DNA from: Flavobacterium pallidum
GTDB lineage: Bacteria > Bacteroidota > Bacteroidia > Flavobacteriales > Flavobacteriaceae
Assembly (NCBI RefSeq): GCF_003097535.1
Contig: NZ_CP029187.1
Coordinates: 620,001 to 684,000, forward strand
Reading direction: 5' to 3'
DNA: 64,000 bases
Every line of letters begins with the position of its first letter. Position 1 is the stretch's first letter. The notes under the pieces are model-generated. The model made no database searches. It was given only the letters and a program-made list of their open reading frames with translations, and had not been told where the DNA came from. The translations under genes and the position numbers were made by a program. Positions 52,001-60,686 of this stretch are shown piece by piece.

Positions 52001-54601
52001 TTCATCAACGGTGACAATGTCAAAACGGTTCATCGCACGGGTTTCGAGCATGCCGTATTTCGTTAGCGTCGGTGATTTGATGCCTACATAAGTTTTGTAT
52101 GGTGAATATGTCGTGCTCATCACATCAGTGCTCACATCACCGCCTTCTTCATAGACTTTTGTAATGAATGCTGCTTTCAACATCCCCGGTGCCTGTCCGG
52201 TCAACTGCGGATTAATGGTCGCTTTTGCATTTCCATAAGCATCCGTCCTGGCTGAAAGCACATTGATTTCCTCGGTTCCGAATTTACGCACCAAATCATC
52301 AAAAACATAATTGTCATACCCTTTGAAAGCCGTTCCCTGTTGTGTAAACTTCGCCTGCATTTCTACCTTCAGGTTTTTTGCCACAGCGCCATGAAGCCAG
52401 GTCACATCAAGATTCACGTTGTTGGGCGTTGCGGAAGTCAGCACAGGACTATTGAATGTCGCCTTAATCCGTAAGCGGTTTGGTTTAATGGTTTCAATCT
52501 TGATGTTCTTATAAAAACGCGCGCCGCCCACGCTGACCATCGCCTCCCAACTGCCGGTTGGTGCATCGGGATTCGTTGGTACTACGAAAACGTAGTGGTT
52601 TTTATCATTTGATTTCTGGACATCCTGGAACGTCACCTTTCCTCTTGGGTCAGTCAACCTGAACTTGATAGGGTGCGATTTCGGGAGTTTGTTTGCGGCA
52701 TCATTCAGCATAAAGGACAGGTACAGGTTGTCACCGGGACGCCAGACACCACGTTCGCCGTAAATGTAACCTTTAAGCCCTTTCTGCAATTCTTCACCGG
52801 AGACATCGAAATTACTTACCGATAATGAATTTCCGTCGTCAAGCTTGATGTAAGTCGACTCATTCCCTTTGCTTACGATTGCGAAATAGGCAAACTTGTC
52901 TTTGATAAATCCTACCGTCCCATCGGCATCGGTTTTTGCTTCGCCGATCTTCTGTTGCTGGAAGTTGTAGATCTGCACAGTAGCGTCGCAGACAGGTTCT
53001 GTATTTACGATATTATTAACCGCGAAAAAGTATGATTTGTTGTTGCCTCTTTTCGCAATCACACCCAGATCGGTAGCCAGCACATTGGTTACAACCCTGG
53101 TATTGTAATAGTATGAACGCGAACACGGGTCCTGTTCCTCGCGCCATTCGTAATCATCATAATAATAATCGTCGTAGTAATTATCGCTGTAGTTTACATC
53201 GTTTTCATTGATTTCCTCTTCCTCCTCGTCACTATTATCATTAGTGCCTTCTTCCTCCGAACCTTCACAGTCATACAAGACATATTTTTTACGGAAGGAG
53301 AACTCAATATGGTAAATCGCACCTGGCTCCGGAGTAATGATCTTGGACAGATCCAGTGCATAAGTGTTCCATTTGGCAAGATTTGCAATGTTATTTTTCT
53401 TGAGGTCGAGAACCGTTTTGGCAACAGGCTGCGCCACGCGTTTCAGGTCCTGGCCACCGTTTAAATCGTTGTACTGGAGGAATTGCAGGATGTTGTTTTT
53501 GAAAATCTTGTAGACTTTTACATCGACGGCGCTGAGGTTTACGGCTTCGAAGTTCAGCTTCAGGTTGTTCGAACTTGGCATAATGGTCCCGTTCTTTGTA
53601 AAGCGTACGTTGGGCTTGATTTGCTCAAAAGAGACTTTTGTAGCGAAGTGTTCCTTTAATTTATAACCATCTTCACTTTGGATCCCCTGGAATACTTCGA
53701 GTAGTAAATTGCCTTTTAGCGGTTCGTCAAAAAACACTTTCAAGACATTGCCTTCGGTAGCGAAAGTCATCGTTTTTGCATTTTCGACAGCAATCAATCC
53801 ATCAAAAACCTGCCCGCGCTGCAGCGCATCAGAGAAGTTGATCAGCAGCGTCTGGTTTTCACCTTCCGGAACTTCAACATTCATAATCTTAAAATGGTCA
53901 CGGCCCGCAATCGGGTAATTGATGACCCCTTTTTGCCTGATATCAAAGTCATTCCCGTCATACTTGATCTGGATATCGGAATCCTGGTCAAAGCGCTGTA
54001 TGCTGTCAATCATGAACTTGAACTCTGTTTTGGTGCTGAGTTCCTTATCGATCCTGACACTGAGTTTCCTACCTTTTTGTTCAGCGGAAAGGATTTTGGC
54101 GACGGTTGCAGGATCCATTTCGTCGGCGGCTTTGAACACGCCGTTCAGGTATTGGTATTGTTTGCTATATGATTGGATATCATTCGTAGTCACGATGAAA
54201 TCCTGCTTTATCGCTTTTACCGTAAACTTAAAATCCTCAAGGTTTTTTGGGGTTTCGATGAGTTTCGAAAGGTGAAAAGTCACCTGGTATTCCGTGTCCT
54301 GCTCCAGTTTCTTATCCGGAACGAACGCAATCGTATTGGCGGAAAGGGCTACGACTTTACCATCAACACTGGGTGAAATATCAAAAAGGTCGTTGTCAAG
54401 CGGACCCAATTTAAGCTGTTTCTTTTCAAAAGCCAATACGACACGGATATCGCTTTTGGCAGGGATGATGCCCGATGTAAAATCGGTGAGGTACTCTTTA
54501 AACTGTGAAAAATCGGAATTGAAATCGGCCACTGATTTCTTTTTACAGGCCTGGAACAATACAAATGCAACAAAGACAAAAACCAAATTTTTCGGTTTCA
54601 T
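49091..54601 (-). CDS. Bacterial alpha-2-macroglobulin lipoprotein (YfhM type, thioester-containing)
   Basis: The 1836-residue protein is a lipoprotein (lipobox FQAC, C19) built of macroglobulin (MG) beta-domains, a bait region and the A2M and thioester domains. The thioester motif GCVEQ is intact with Cys near residue 1393 (YPHGCVEQTTSAVF), so it can covalently trap attacking proteases. In proteobacteria such proteins guard the periplasm together with PBP1C, and the same linkage is present here. One odd feature is an acidic, Asp/Glu/Tyr-rich insert near residues 447-497 between MG domains, with runs such as SDEEEEEINEND and DNYYDDYYYDDYE. First gene of a three-gene operon. Confidence 0.94.
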   Translation of the reverse strand: MKPKNLVFVFVAFVLFQACKKKSVADFNSDFSQFKEYLTDFTSGIIPAKSDIRVVLAFEKKQLKLGPLDNDLFDISPSVDGKVVALSANTIAFVPDKKLEQDTEYQVTFHLSKLIETPKNLEDFKFTVKAIKQDFIVTTNDIQSYSKQYQYLNGVFKAADEMDPATVAKILSAEQKGRKLSVRIDKELSTKTEFKFMIDSIQRFDQDSDIQIKYDGNDFDIRQKGVINYPIAGRDHFKIMNVEVPEGENQTLLINFSDALQRGQVFDGLIAVENAKTMTFATEGNVLKVFFDEPLKGNLLLEVFQGIQSEDGYKLKEHFATKVSFEQIKPNVRFTKNGTIMPSSNNLKLNFEAVNLSAVDVKVYKIFKNNILQFLQYNDLNGGQDLKRVAQPVAKTVLDLKKNNIANLAKWNTYALDLSKIITPEPGAIYHIEFSFRKKYVLYDCEGSEEEGTNDNSDEEEEEINENDVNYSDNYYDDYYYDDYEWREEQDPCSRSYYYNTRVVTNVLATDLGVIAKRGNNKSYFFAVNNIVNTEPVCDATVQIYNFQQQKIGEAKTDADGTVGFIKDKFAYFAIVSKGNESTYIKLDDGNSLSVSNFDVSGEELQKGLKGYIYGERGVWRPGDNLYLSFMLNDAANKLPKSHPIKFRLTDPRGKVTFQDVQKSNDKNHYVFVVPTNPDAPTGSWEAMVSVGGARFYKNIKIETIKPNRLRIKATFNSPVLTSATPNNVNLDVTWLHGAVAKNLKVEMQAKFTQQGTAFKGYDNYVFDDLVRKFGTEEINVLSARTDAYGNAKATINPQLTGQAPGMLKAAFITKVYEEGGDVSTDVMSTTYSPYKTYVGIKSPTLTKYGMLETRAMNRFDIVTVDEKGRPKSVKNLQISVMRTEWRWWWDASEDNYSNFNSSNATTSYKNFTISTDASGKGFVQFAIPDEDWGRYLIRAVDPADGHASAETVLVDYPMWSGKTRNTDATTANMLVFSTDKKKYAVGETAKVSFPSSAGGRALISIENGSKVVQTYWAQTKKGETIVEVPITSAMAPNVYMNITLLQPHASTKNDSPIRMYGIVPIEVIDKKTILEPKISMPDVLKPQQVFDLKVSEKTGRAMTYTVAIVDEGLLDLTRFKTPNAWDNFYTREALGVKTWDIYDNVIGAYGGKVNQIFSIGGDQELGGGKAKKANRFKPVVLYYGPFTLGKGETKNHKIMLPKYIGSVRTMVVAGDVATSAYGSAEKATPVRSPLMVLASMPRKITPSEKVTVPVTVFAMEKHVKNVSVKISVNNALRIVGSNSQTVTFTQPDEKLAYFSLEAGSATGIGKMTVTATSGKEKSVYEVEIDVMNPNPLTNTFQDVILKPGKSNSISWTTFGVSGSNRAQIEISSVPTIDFNRRLQYLIEYPHGCVEQTTSAVFPQLYLNDVVDIDASKLQSIQRNVKAGINRLSGFQQASGGFSYWPGNGPADDWGSSYAGHFLIEAEKKGYVLPISFRNKWIDYQKKEAKAWRYSVQWGNDFSQAYRLYTLALAGSADLASMNRLRETEGISNESKLRLAAAYALAGQMSAGQSLLAKSKIDDDNSEYRYYYYGSAERNRAMALETLVLLGQKEKAFVMATKLAKNLSAPQWMSTQTTAYGLYAMSKFAASNGGSGMDIVITQDGKSEAVKTSKAIANRKLSVKMGTNSMTIKNNKNNTLFVRILNSGILPVGKELAEQHDVSASMVFKNRKGAPVNVAKIAQGTEFIAEVTVTNRRNEYVSNIALSQILPSGFEIVNTRFTDFGDATANTADYIDIRDDRTNFYFGLKANETRTFKILLNASYLGTYYLPGLQCEAMYDNTFMARTKGFWVEVVK

Positions 54602-54737
54602 TGTTATAAAGAGTTAATGGGTTACAAGGAACGTTTCGGAAAGGCAATTTAACATTTCTCCGATATTTGCGATAACTGTTAAATTATGGGATTATTGTAG
54701 TAAATGTAAATTATTTTTTTGAGGTTTGAAAGTGGGG

Positions 54738-54840
54738 ATTATAAGATTTTAAGACCGCTTCGCTTTAGGATTTCATTAATCTTCAATTCAACTGGGACTG
54801 TCTTATAACCTTGCTGCGCAGCAATCTTACAATCCTTTAG
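54738..54840. repeat. AAGATTTTAAGACC / CTTATAACCTTG word repeats with a perfect palindrome
   Basis: The 250-base gap between the macroglobulin start and the tadA stop holds GATTATAAGATTTTAAGACC, later TCTTATAACC and the perfect palindrome TTGCTGCGCAGCAA (54811-54824) followed by TCTTACAATCC. Words of the same type follow ahcY at 27241-27270. Confidence 0.55.
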
Positions 54841-54851
54841 TGTAATAATGT

Positions 54852-55295
54852 CTACTTTCTTCTTTCTGCAAAAAACCTTTTCATCAACGCTCCCGCTTCT
54901 TCCCCCATCACGCCGGAAACGATTTCCGTCTTCGGATGCAATTTTCCACCCATCACCCGGTAACCGCGATGGTCATCATCGGCACCATAAACGATTTTGG
55001 AAATCTGGCTCCAGTATAAAGCACCGGCACACATCTGGCAGGGCTCGAGCGTGACATACAGCGTACAGCCTTTAAGGTATTTGCCGCCTATGAAATGTGC
55101 GGCTGCGGTAATCGACTGCATTTCGGCGTGCGCGGTCACGTCATGCAGCATTTCGGTGAGGTTGTGGCTTCGCGCGATGACCTTATTGTCTACGACGATA
55201 ACAGCGCCTACAGGAATTTCCCCTTCGGCATAGGCCGCCTCGGCTTCCTGCATCGCTTTCTTCATGAAGTATTCGTCAGTAAAGATGTTTTCCAT
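54852..55295 (-). CDS. tadA: tRNA-specific adenosine deaminase
   Basis: TadA converts adenosine 34 to inosine in tRNA. The 147-residue protein has the zinc deaminase motifs H56-A-E58 (TAHAEMQSI) and P85-C86-QM-C89 (LEPCQMCAGAL), plus the ALYWSQISKIVYGADD strand typical of TadA rather than cytidine deaminases. The start used is ATG 55295; an internal ATG ten codons later would also give a complete domain. It stands alone, divergent from the Cys-motif membrane protein. Confidence 0.94.
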   Translation of the reverse strand: MENIFTDEYFMKKAMQEAEAAYAEGEIPVGAVIVVDNKVIARSHNLTEMLHDVTAHAEMQSITAAAHFIGGKYLKGCTLYVTLEPCQMCAGALYWSQISKIVYGADDDHRGYRVMGGKLHPKTEIVSGVMGEEAGALMKRFFAERRK

Positions 55296-55355
55296 GCGGT
55301 AAAAATACTATTTTGGATACAGATTCCGTTATCAAAACGAACCAACCAAAACCTT

Positions 55356-56012
55356 ATGGCACGATTGCTGATTTCCGTACCTAAACCCTGCCAAGAAGAC
55401 TGGGATAAAATGTCGCCTGAAGAAGCAGGACGGTCCTGCGGCAGCTGCGCCAAAACCGTAGTTGATTTTACTGAAATGCTCCCTGAGCAGGTCCGGGGTT
55501 ATTTCTCAAACCATGAGCATGAAAAAATCTGCGGAAGGTTTAAAACATCCCAGCTTAATATCCTGAACATCAACATTCCGCAAAGCATATTGTTGCGCAG
55601 GCGATCTTTCCGTAAGGCCATGCTGCTTGCTGTTTTCGTGGTGATGGGCAATACCTTGTTCAGCTGTAAAAACAATGGCAATACCCTGGGCGAAGTAAGC
55701 GTTGTCAATGATACTGTTGCGAAACCTGTTGGAGACACTTTGAAAATAACCAAGGCCGACAGCACCAGTCAACCACAAATCAAAATCGGCGAAGTGTCCT
55801 ATGGAGATTCACTTGTGCCGCCGCCACCGCCACCGCCGCCTGCTCCAACAATAGAAGAAATACGCTTTACAAAACCTGAAACTCCAAAAAAGCGCGGTCA
55901 TTCGATTACTATGGGTATGACATTCAGGGATACTGTGGACACATTAGAAGACATCCCTGCCGCAGATACTATCTCAAAACAAAAATCCGCAAAGCGTAAA
56001 ACAAAGTCGTAA
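55356..56012 (+). CDS. Membrane protein with N-terminal four-Cys motif and proline-rich tail, unknown function
   Basis: ATG 55356 (MARLLISVPKPCQEDW) gives 218 residues. The N-terminal cytoplasmic part carries C12, C28, C31 and C59 in a pattern (PCxxxWxxM...GRxCxxCxKxVxDF...CGRF) that I recognise from many Bacteroidota proteins of unknown role and that could bind a metal. A single membrane helix spans about residues 87-104, followed by a periplasmic tail with eight consecutive prolines (155-162) and a Lys-rich end. It could be an anti-sigma or TonB-like linker protein, but nothing confirms that. The gene ends 19 bases before dxs, and its stop codon forms part of the predicted dxs -7 box. Confidence 0.75.
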   Translation: MARLLISVPKPCQEDWDKMSPEEAGRSCGSCAKTVVDFTEMLPEQVRGYFSNHEHEKICGRFKTSQLNILNINIPQSILLRRRSFRKAMLLAVFVVMGNTLFSCKNNGNTLGEVSVVNDTVAKPVGDTLKITKADSTSQPQIKIGEVSYGDSLVPPPPPPPPAPTIEEIRFTKPETPKKRGHSITMGMTFRDTVDTLEDIPAADTISKQKSAKRKTKS

Positions 56013-56017
56013 ATTTG
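56010..56017 (+). promoter_or_regulatory. Predicted -7 box of dxs overlapping the upstream stop codon
   Basis: TAAATTTG starts with the TAA stop of the upstream gene and lies 14 bases before the dxs ATG; no clear TTG upstream, so confidence is limited. Confidence 0.35.
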
Positions 56018-56031
56018 CCATTATTACAATT

Positions 56032-57822
56032 ATGGCAGACGGCTTACTTGCATACATAGATAATCCACATGACCTTCGCAAACTCAGCGAAAGCCAGTTG
56101 CCGCAACTCGCGCAGGAGCTCCGCAACTTTATCATTGATATCGTATCGAAAAACGAAGGGCATCTCGGTGCCAGCCTCGGTGTGGTGGAACTCACCATTG
56201 CGCTGCATTATGTATTCAATACGCCTGATGATTTACTCGTTTGGGATGTCGGGCACCAGGCTTATGGACATAAAATCCTTACTGGCCGGCTTCACGCATT
56301 TCAAACCAACCGCAAGCTCGGGGGTATTTCAGGTTTCCCTAAACGCAGTGAAAGCGAGTATGACACTTTCGGGACCGGGCATTCCTCCACGGCAATTTCT
56401 GCTGCACTGGGAATGGCCCTGGCTTCGAACCTGAAGGGTGATGCGGAAAAGCACCACATCGCTGTCGTGGGCGATGCTTCGATTGCGAGCGGCATGGCGT
56501 TTGAAGGCCTGAATCACGCAGGTGTCACCGATGCCAATCTACTGGTCATCCTCAACGATAATGCCATTGGTATCGATCCCAGCGTCGGGGCATTGAAAGA
56601 CTATCTTACGTCAGTTAAAGAAGGCAAGAATCCGAAGGAAAACAACATGATCAAGTCGCTTAATTTTGATTATTCGGGACCTATAGACGGACATGATATT
56701 TTTGCCCTGATCGCAGAATTGGAAAGGCTTAAGAAAATAAAAGGCCCGAAATTCCTGCACATTATCACCACCAAAGGCAAAGGCATGCAGCTTGCCGAAG
56801 AGAACCAGGTAAAATACCATGCGCCTGGAAAATTCGACAAGGCTACCGGAGAAATCCTGCCCAAAGACGAATCACACCTGCCGCCAAAGTTCCAGGATGT
56901 GTTCGGGCTGACGATCCTTGACCTTGCCCGTAAAAATGAAAAAATCATCGGCATTACGCCGGCAATGCCATCAGGCAGTTCGCTTACCTATATGATGGAT
57001 GTGTTTCCTGACCGCGCCTTCGATGTAGGTATTGCAGAGCAGCACGCCGTAACGCTTGCCGCAGGGATGGCGACACAGGGCATGGTCGTGTTCTGCAATA
57101 TCTATTCCACTTTTATGCAACGCGCGTATGACCAGCTGATCCACGACGTCGCATTACAAAACCTGCCCGTCATTTTCTGCCTCGACCGTGCCGGACTCGT
57201 GGGCGAAGACGGCGCCACGCACCACGGCGTTTTTGATATCGCTTACCTGCGCTGCATCCCGAACATGATCATTTATGCACCACTGGACGAAGTGGCTTTG
57301 CAGAACATCCTATACACGGCCCAACTCGGCCTTGACCATCCCATCGCCATACGGTACCCACGCGGACGTGGCAGTATTGCCAATTGGCAGCAGCTACACG
57401 CGGGCCATTACGAAAATATTGAAATCGGGAAAGCACATTGCCTTAAATCCGGTTCCGACACGGCCCTATTATCTACGGGAAGTATCGGCACTAACGTGCG
57501 CAAAGCACTTTCCATTACGGAAAATCCGGAACGCTTTGCATGGTATGATTTCGGGTTTATCAAACCTTTGGATGAAACGCTGCTGCATGAGATTTTCAGT
57601 AAATACAACCGCATCATTACTGTTGAAGAAGGCGTCATTAAAGGCGGTTTTGGAAGCGCGGTAGCAGAGTTTGCCGCTGCAAACCAATACCATAATGCAT
57701 TAGAAATCCTGGGCGTGCCCGATGCTTTTATTGAGCATGGCAGCATTGCGGAATTGCAGGGGATTTGCGGGATTGATGTGGAAGGTATTTTAACCGCCAT
57801 GGAATCCTCTGCCGGAGCTTAG
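56032..57822 (+). CDS. dxs: 1-deoxy-D-xylulose-5-phosphate synthase
   Basis: Dxs condenses pyruvate and glyceraldehyde 3-phosphate in the first step of the MEP isoprenoid pathway and supplies the precursor of thiamine and pyridoxal. The 596-residue protein has the GHQAYGHKIL segment, the TPP/Mg motif starting GDASIASG and ending LNDNAIGIDPSVG (near residues 145-190), the second domain with AEQHAVTLAAGMATQG and DRAGLVGEDGATHHG, and the C-terminal transketolase domain. The length is slightly short of the usual 620 but complete. TPP is the cofactor, a metabolic link to the riboswitch-controlled receptor elsewhere in the window. Confidence 0.96.
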   Translation: MADGLLAYIDNPHDLRKLSESQLPQLAQELRNFIIDIVSKNEGHLGASLGVVELTIALHYVFNTPDDLLVWDVGHQAYGHKILTGRLHAFQTNRKLGGISGFPKRSESEYDTFGTGHSSTAISAALGMALASNLKGDAEKHHIAVVGDASIASGMAFEGLNHAGVTDANLLVILNDNAIGIDPSVGALKDYLTSVKEGKNPKENNMIKSLNFDYSGPIDGHDIFALIAELERLKKIKGPKFLHIITTKGKGMQLAEENQVKYHAPGKFDKATGEILPKDESHLPPKFQDVFGLTILDLARKNEKIIGITPAMPSGSSLTYMMDVFPDRAFDVGIAEQHAVTLAAGMATQGMVVFCNIYSTFMQRAYDQLIHDVALQNLPVIFCLDRAGLVGEDGATHHGVFDIAYLRCIPNMIIYAPLDEVALQNILYTAQLGLDHPIAIRYPRGRGSIANWQQLHAGHYENIEIGKAHCLKSGSDTALLSTGSIGTNVRKALSITENPERFAWYDFGFIKPLDETLLHEIFSKYNRIITVEEGVIKGGFGSAVAEFAAANQYHNALEILGVPDAFIEHGSIAELQGICGIDVEGILTAMESSAGA

Positions 57823-57946
57823 ACTAAAAAACCTTTGAAGGAGCTATTAACTTAACTCGTGATCATTACGCTTCCGCAGATAAGTAATTCAAACGGAAGA
57901 TATCGGTTAAATCAATCACTTCATCGGGTATATCCCGCAATAATTG

Positions 57947-57975
57947 TTGCCAAACAACCAAAGCCTTAAGTTTGC
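57947..57975 (+). promoter_or_regulatory. Promoter of the T9SS gene at 58003
   Basis: TTG (57947-57949) and TAAGTTTG (57968-57975) are 18 bases apart; the ATG follows 27 bases later. Confidence 0.7.
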
Positions 57976-58002
57976 ACGACCAAGCAAATCTTAACCCGAA
58001 AC

Positions 58003-60552
58003 ATGAATAAAACGGTACGCTATTTCGCAACCATTGCGGTGCTTTTATACGGCACTTTCACTTTTTCGCAATGCCCTTCCGGAAGCGTGGCGTTTTTTTC
58101 ACAGGCCGAAGTGGACGATTTCGGGAGCACATACCCTTCTTGTACCACCATTAATGGTAATTTAGGAGTATATGGCACTGACATCACCAATCTTGACGGA
58201 CTTTCGAATATTACCACCATTACAGGTTATGCAGATTTTGAGAGTGATTTATCCGCATTAACGGATTGGAGTGGCCTTGACAATCTTACTACACTTGATG
58301 GCTCGTTGTATCTTTATACCGTAAATTTTTCGGTATTGCCCGATTTTAATAACCTGACGAGCATAGGCGGTGATTTTGTATATCGGGAAAATACAGGGCT
58401 CAGCGATGTTTCTTTTCCTAATATTACAACCATCAATGGTTATTTTGATGTAGGCGGGAATCCAGATATGACTGGCTTTTCAATGCCTGCCTTAACCAGT
58501 GTAGGCAGCCTTTTTGCGTATTATTCCAACCCCCTGCTTGCCGATTCAGATTTCGCGCAGCTTGCTTCGACAGGGGGATATTTCTATATTTCAGAAAATG
58601 CCGCACTACCGGATTTTTCAGGGTTCTCAAGCCTGTCATCGATCGGCAGTTACCTGTTCATCGGAGACAATGCGATCCTGGAGGACATTTCAGGTTTAAA
58701 TAATCTTGTCACCGTGAATGGCTACATACAACTGACGTATAACAATGCTTTGACATCACTTTCAGGCCTTGACAATGTGGATCCATCATTACTTACAGAT
58801 TTGAGACTGGATTCCAATGCCGGTCTTGCTACATGCAATGTGCCGAGCCTATGCACTTATCTTTCCAATGGCGGAAACGCAACCATATCCGGAAATGCGA
58901 TAGGATGCCTCAATGCCGCCCAGGTAAGCCAGGCCTGCACGCCCGGTTGTGCCTCAACGACGGCCTGGAATGGCACTTCTTGGGACAATGGCGCTCCAAA
59001 TAGTACTATTGCGGCGGTATTTACCGGAGATTTTTCCTCTACCGGCGACCTGCACGCCTGTACACTTACAATCCAGCAAGCCAATGTAACGATTAATACC
59101 GGTGATGATTTTATTGTCGAAGGCGTGGTTTCGGTTGATTCGGGTGGATCTTTGGTTGTTGAAAACAATGCAAACCTGATCCAGGTAAACGACGCAAGCA
59201 ATACCGGTGTAATTACCGTGAAAAAGAGGGCCATGATGAAAAGGCAGGATTATGTTTTCTGGGGTTCCCCCGTAACAGGCCAGGATTTGAAACGTTTTTC
59301 CCCATACACGCTGTCCCCGACGATGGCTCCGGGATATCCCGCCACTGTAGGCAGTTCCCGTTTTTATACGCTCAACGAAACCACGAATTCATTTGCGGTG
59401 ATTCCCGAACCGCTGGGGATTTCATTTGCTGAAGCCAAAGGCTATATGGTGCGTGCTCCGAATAACTTCCCTTTGGATTTTTCGCAAACGACGTTTTACG
59501 GCGCGTTCACTGGCATACCGAATAACGGTGACGCTACAATCGCCATCACCAATACGCCGGGTACGGGCCAGGGCTATAATATGCTGGGCAATCCTTATCC
59601 GTCGGCTATTGATGCTGATCTATTCCTGATGCAAAACCCGGGCGCATTGTACTTTTGGACACATACCGATCAGGGCGCTGCTTCGGGAGCGAATTATGCC
59701 ACCTATACCACATTCGGGACGGCTTCAGCCACCACACCAACCAGTGCAATACCTGACGGAACAATTGCTGTCGGGCAGGGCTTCCTGCTGAAAACCGCCA
59801 CTTCCGGAACGGCCACATTTACCAACGCCATGCGTACCGGCAATAACAATGCTGTTTTTTTCAGGCATGCCAATATCGAAAAACACAGGATTTGGCTGAA
59901 TCTTGCTAATGTTGAGGGAGTACAGAGCCAGATGTTAGTGGGTTACATGGATGGCGCTACGCAAGGTGTTGATATTTCCGTTGATGCACCGCAGATGGAG
60001 GACAGCGTCAACAATATTTCCTCCTTGATTGGTAATGAGAAGTTTGCCATACAGGCACTGTCATTGCCATTTGACGCTGCGGATGTCATACCGATAAGTT
60101 TCAACGCCGTCACGCCGGGAGCTTTTACAATGGCCATCGACCACCTGGACGGGTTGTTTGCCGGAAACCAAAATATTTACATTAAGGACAATATTCCGGG
60201 AATTATCCATAATGTGAAAGAAAGCCCGTATACTTTTACCGCCGATGCGGGAACCACCACAAATCGTTTCAGTATAGTATTCCAAAATATGCCCCTTGCT
60301 GTAGACACGCCCGTTTTTGATGCCGGAAGCATTGCCCTGTTTAAAGCCGATGGCGTGTTGGAAATCAATTCCGCGACTGAAGCCATTTCAGGTATTAAAG
60401 TATTCGACAGCCGCGGCAGATTGGTTTTAGAACAATCCCACCTCTTCGCCAATACCGTAAAATTACCACAATTAACTGTGTCCCGACAGGTATTATTTGT
60501 CCGCGTCACTTCAGGCGATGGCAATGTAGTTACTAAAAAAGTGGTTTATTAA
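58003..60552 (+). CDS. T9SS-sorted surface protein with receptor-L-like repeats
   Basis: The 849-residue protein has a signal peptide (cleavage near FTFSQ) and, in residues ~30-300, a series of ~22-24-residue beta-helix/LRR-like units built on the words GLxNLTTIxGxLxxxxN, like receptor L-domain proteins. From about residue 365 it carries the module also found at the C-terminus of the protein at 1-6495: QVNDASNTG, VFWGSP, GNPYPSAIDAD, ALYFW, VGQGFLL, WLNLAN and LVGYMDGAT. It ends with a T9SS type A sorting domain (KKVVY). No enzyme motif; a binding or adhesion role is likely. Good promoter upstream. Confidence 0.9.
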   Translation: MNKTVRYFATIAVLLYGTFTFSQCPSGSVAFFSQAEVDDFGSTYPSCTTINGNLGVYGTDITNLDGLSNITTITGYADFESDLSALTDWSGLDNLTTLDGSLYLYTVNFSVLPDFNNLTSIGGDFVYRENTGLSDVSFPNITTINGYFDVGGNPDMTGFSMPALTSVGSLFAYYSNPLLADSDFAQLASTGGYFYISENAALPDFSGFSSLSSIGSYLFIGDNAILEDISGLNNLVTVNGYIQLTYNNALTSLSGLDNVDPSLLTDLRLDSNAGLATCNVPSLCTYLSNGGNATISGNAIGCLNAAQVSQACTPGCASTTAWNGTSWDNGAPNSTIAAVFTGDFSSTGDLHACTLTIQQANVTINTGDDFIVEGVVSVDSGGSLVVENNANLIQVNDASNTGVITVKKRAMMKRQDYVFWGSPVTGQDLKRFSPYTLSPTMAPGYPATVGSSRFYTLNETTNSFAVIPEPLGISFAEAKGYMVRAPNNFPLDFSQTTFYGAFTGIPNNGDATIAITNTPGTGQGYNMLGNPYPSAIDADLFLMQNPGALYFWTHTDQGAASGANYATYTTFGTASATTPTSAIPDGTIAVGQGFLLKTATSGTATFTNAMRTGNNNAVFFRHANIEKHRIWLNLANVEGVQSQMLVGYMDGATQGVDISVDAPQMEDSVNNISSLIGNEKFAIQALSLPFDAADVIPISFNAVTPGAFTMAIDHLDGLFAGNQNIYIKDNIPGIIHNVKESPYTFTADAGTTTNRFSIVFQNMPLAVDTPVFDAGSIALFKADGVLEINSATEAISGIKVFDSRGRLVLEQSHLFANTVKLPQLTVSRQVLFVRVTSGDGNVVTKKVVY

Positions 60553-60564
60553 ACGGCTGGAACA

Positions 60565-60595
60565 CTACTTTCGACTTTTGACTTTTGACTTTCTA
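60565..60595. repeat. GACTTTTGACTTTTGACTTTC word repeat
   Basis: Three tandem GACTTTT units lie just after the stop of the T9SS gene. Related words form a hairpin at 61671-61737. Confidence 0.6.
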
Positions 60596-60686
60596 TCAGC
60601 GATAACGTTATCGCAAAAAATGCCATCAAAATATCCGGCTTTTATAGGAAATTCCGATTTTTGCAAACCAAAGAATCGTTTTCCTC

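Noticed and set aside
53111-53262. Acidic tract in the macroglobulin as a frameshift artefact
   Set aside because: The frame stays open with family sequence before and after, and the tract is consistently Asp/Glu/Tyr, so an in-frame insert is more likely.
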